Below, one piece after another: positions 12,859-13,141 of a stretch of 13,141 bases of DNA. The notes beneath the pieces were generated by a model. That model saw nothing but the letters and a program-made list of their open reading frames with translations. It searched no databases and was not told where the DNA came from. The translations under genes were made by a program, and so were the position numbers. Source of the DNA: DATEPR01 sp036269975. GTDB lineage: Bacteria > Actinomycetota > Actinomycetes > Mycobacteriales > Pseudonocardiaceae. The stretch lies in assembly GCA_036269975.1 (NCBI GenBank), contig DATBDL010000425.1, forward strand, positions 1 to 13,141, given 5' to 3'. The stretch's first letter is position 1, and each line of letters starts with the position of its first letter.

Positions 12859-13141
12859 ATGTCACAACCACATGAGCCCATGCCGGGTACCGATCCGGCC
12901 GGCGCCGAGCAGGGCGGTGCCGGCCAGGTCGGCGGGGCCGGCGACACCACGGGCCAGACCGAGTCCCTACCGAGGGCGACGGGTGCCCAGCCGCCGACGG
13001 AGTCCGAGCCAGCTCCGTCGGCGGCACCCCAAGCAACGGCACCCCAAGCAACGGCACCCCAAGCAACCCAGCCCTACGAGACGCAGCCAACGACCGATCC
13101 CGACCAGCCCGGCCAACCGCAACCGGACGCCGCCACCACAG
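12859..13141 (+). CDS. Pro/Gln/Thr-rich protein N-terminus, 3' partial, unknown function
   Basis: An open frame runs from the ATG to the window end without a stop; 94 residues are visible. GAGGAAG at 12847-12853 is a good Shine-Dalgarno 5 nt upstream; the adjacent GTG at 12856 is a less likely start. The visible part is low-complexity and disordered, rich in Gln, Pro, Ala, Gly and Thr, with no signal peptide or membrane helix yet. It contains three tandem APQAT-type pentapeptides. Actinobacterial membrane or regulatory proteins often begin with such a Pro/Gln-rich cytosolic tail, but the functional domain is outside the window, so no function is assigned. It is divergent from the sigma-factor gene across 163 bp and might share regulation with it. 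Confidence 0.7.
   Translation, partial: MSQPHEPMPGTDPAGAEQGGAGQVGGAGDTTGQTESLPRATGAQPPTESEPAPSAAPQATAPQATAPQATQPYETQPTTDPDQPGQPQPDAATT
13023..13067 (+). repeat. 15-bp tandem repeat, 3 perfect copies, in frame
   Basis: GGCACCCCAAGCAAC occurs three times head-to-tail with no mismatch, encoding an Ala-Pro-Gln-Ala-Thr repeat in the Pro/Gln-rich protein. Perfect identity suggests recent slippage expansion. Confidence 0.9.

Noticed and set aside
12860..12866. TGTCACA, like the -35 element reported for ECF41 promoters
   Set aside because: It overlaps the start codon of the Pro/Gln-rich gene and no CGTC -10 element lies at the expected distance, so it is probably chance.
12696..12950. N-terminal extension of the sigma factor to an upstream start
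   Set aside because: The extra 85 residues are low-complexity, cover the putative promoter and the start of the divergent gene, and lie before the normal family start. TACGCT 6 nt before GTG 12695 explains the shorter start.

Overview
The window is about 13 kb of very GC-rich, gene-dense DNA with strong G/C preference at third codon positions, frequent GTG starts and ATGA/GTGA start-stop overlaps. Several genes also appear to start leaderless, directly behind a -10 box. Together these indicate a high-GC actinobacterium. The gene families (actinobacterial dGTPase, ECF41/SigJ sigma factor, NarL-type kinase next to an ABC-2 exporter, a bacterial serpin) fit a member of the Pseudonocardiales or a relative such as Amycolatopsis or Lentzea. 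That placement is inference.

Layout. (1) 1-1119, minus strand: a membrane-anchored protein with a peptidoglycan-binding domain that resembles an efflux adaptor (cut by the window edge), preceded by a small lipoprotein built from two copies of a Cys/RSHG/PDPT module. (2) 1207-3071, plus strand: a divergent OmpR-type response regulator and its histidine kinase; a GTTAC inverted repeat lies in the shared promoter region. (3) 3008-3733, minus strand: a peptidase E-like (S51) enzyme whose 3' end overlaps the kinase by 64 bp. (4) 3856-7455, plus strand: ABC-2 exporter ATPase and permease, then a DesK/NarL-type kinase and response regulator, tightly coupled; a 9/10-matched inverted repeat lies upstream. 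(5) 7488-9400, plus strand: a YdcF/DUF218 membrane-anchored protein and a dGTP triphosphohydrolase. (6) 9486-11696, plus strand: a 73-residue disordered protein with two TTA codons, then a serpin of 661 residues. (7) 11739-12695, minus strand: a SigJ/ECF41 sigma factor with a C-terminal NTF2-like domain. (8) 12859-13141, plus strand: the start of a Pro/Gln-rich protein that runs off the window.

The most unusual item is the serpin. A normal-sized core of about 360 residues is interrupted twice: by roughly 107 residues in the helix C-D region, and by exactly 24 octapeptide units (24-bp tandem repeats, 576 bp) in the loop before helix G. The reactive-centre loop is still present, with a predicted Leu at P1, and no signal peptide is visible. 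I found no CRISPR array, tRNA, rRNA or insertion sequence. No gene-free stretch exceeds 300 bases; the longest is the 163-bp gap 12696-12858.
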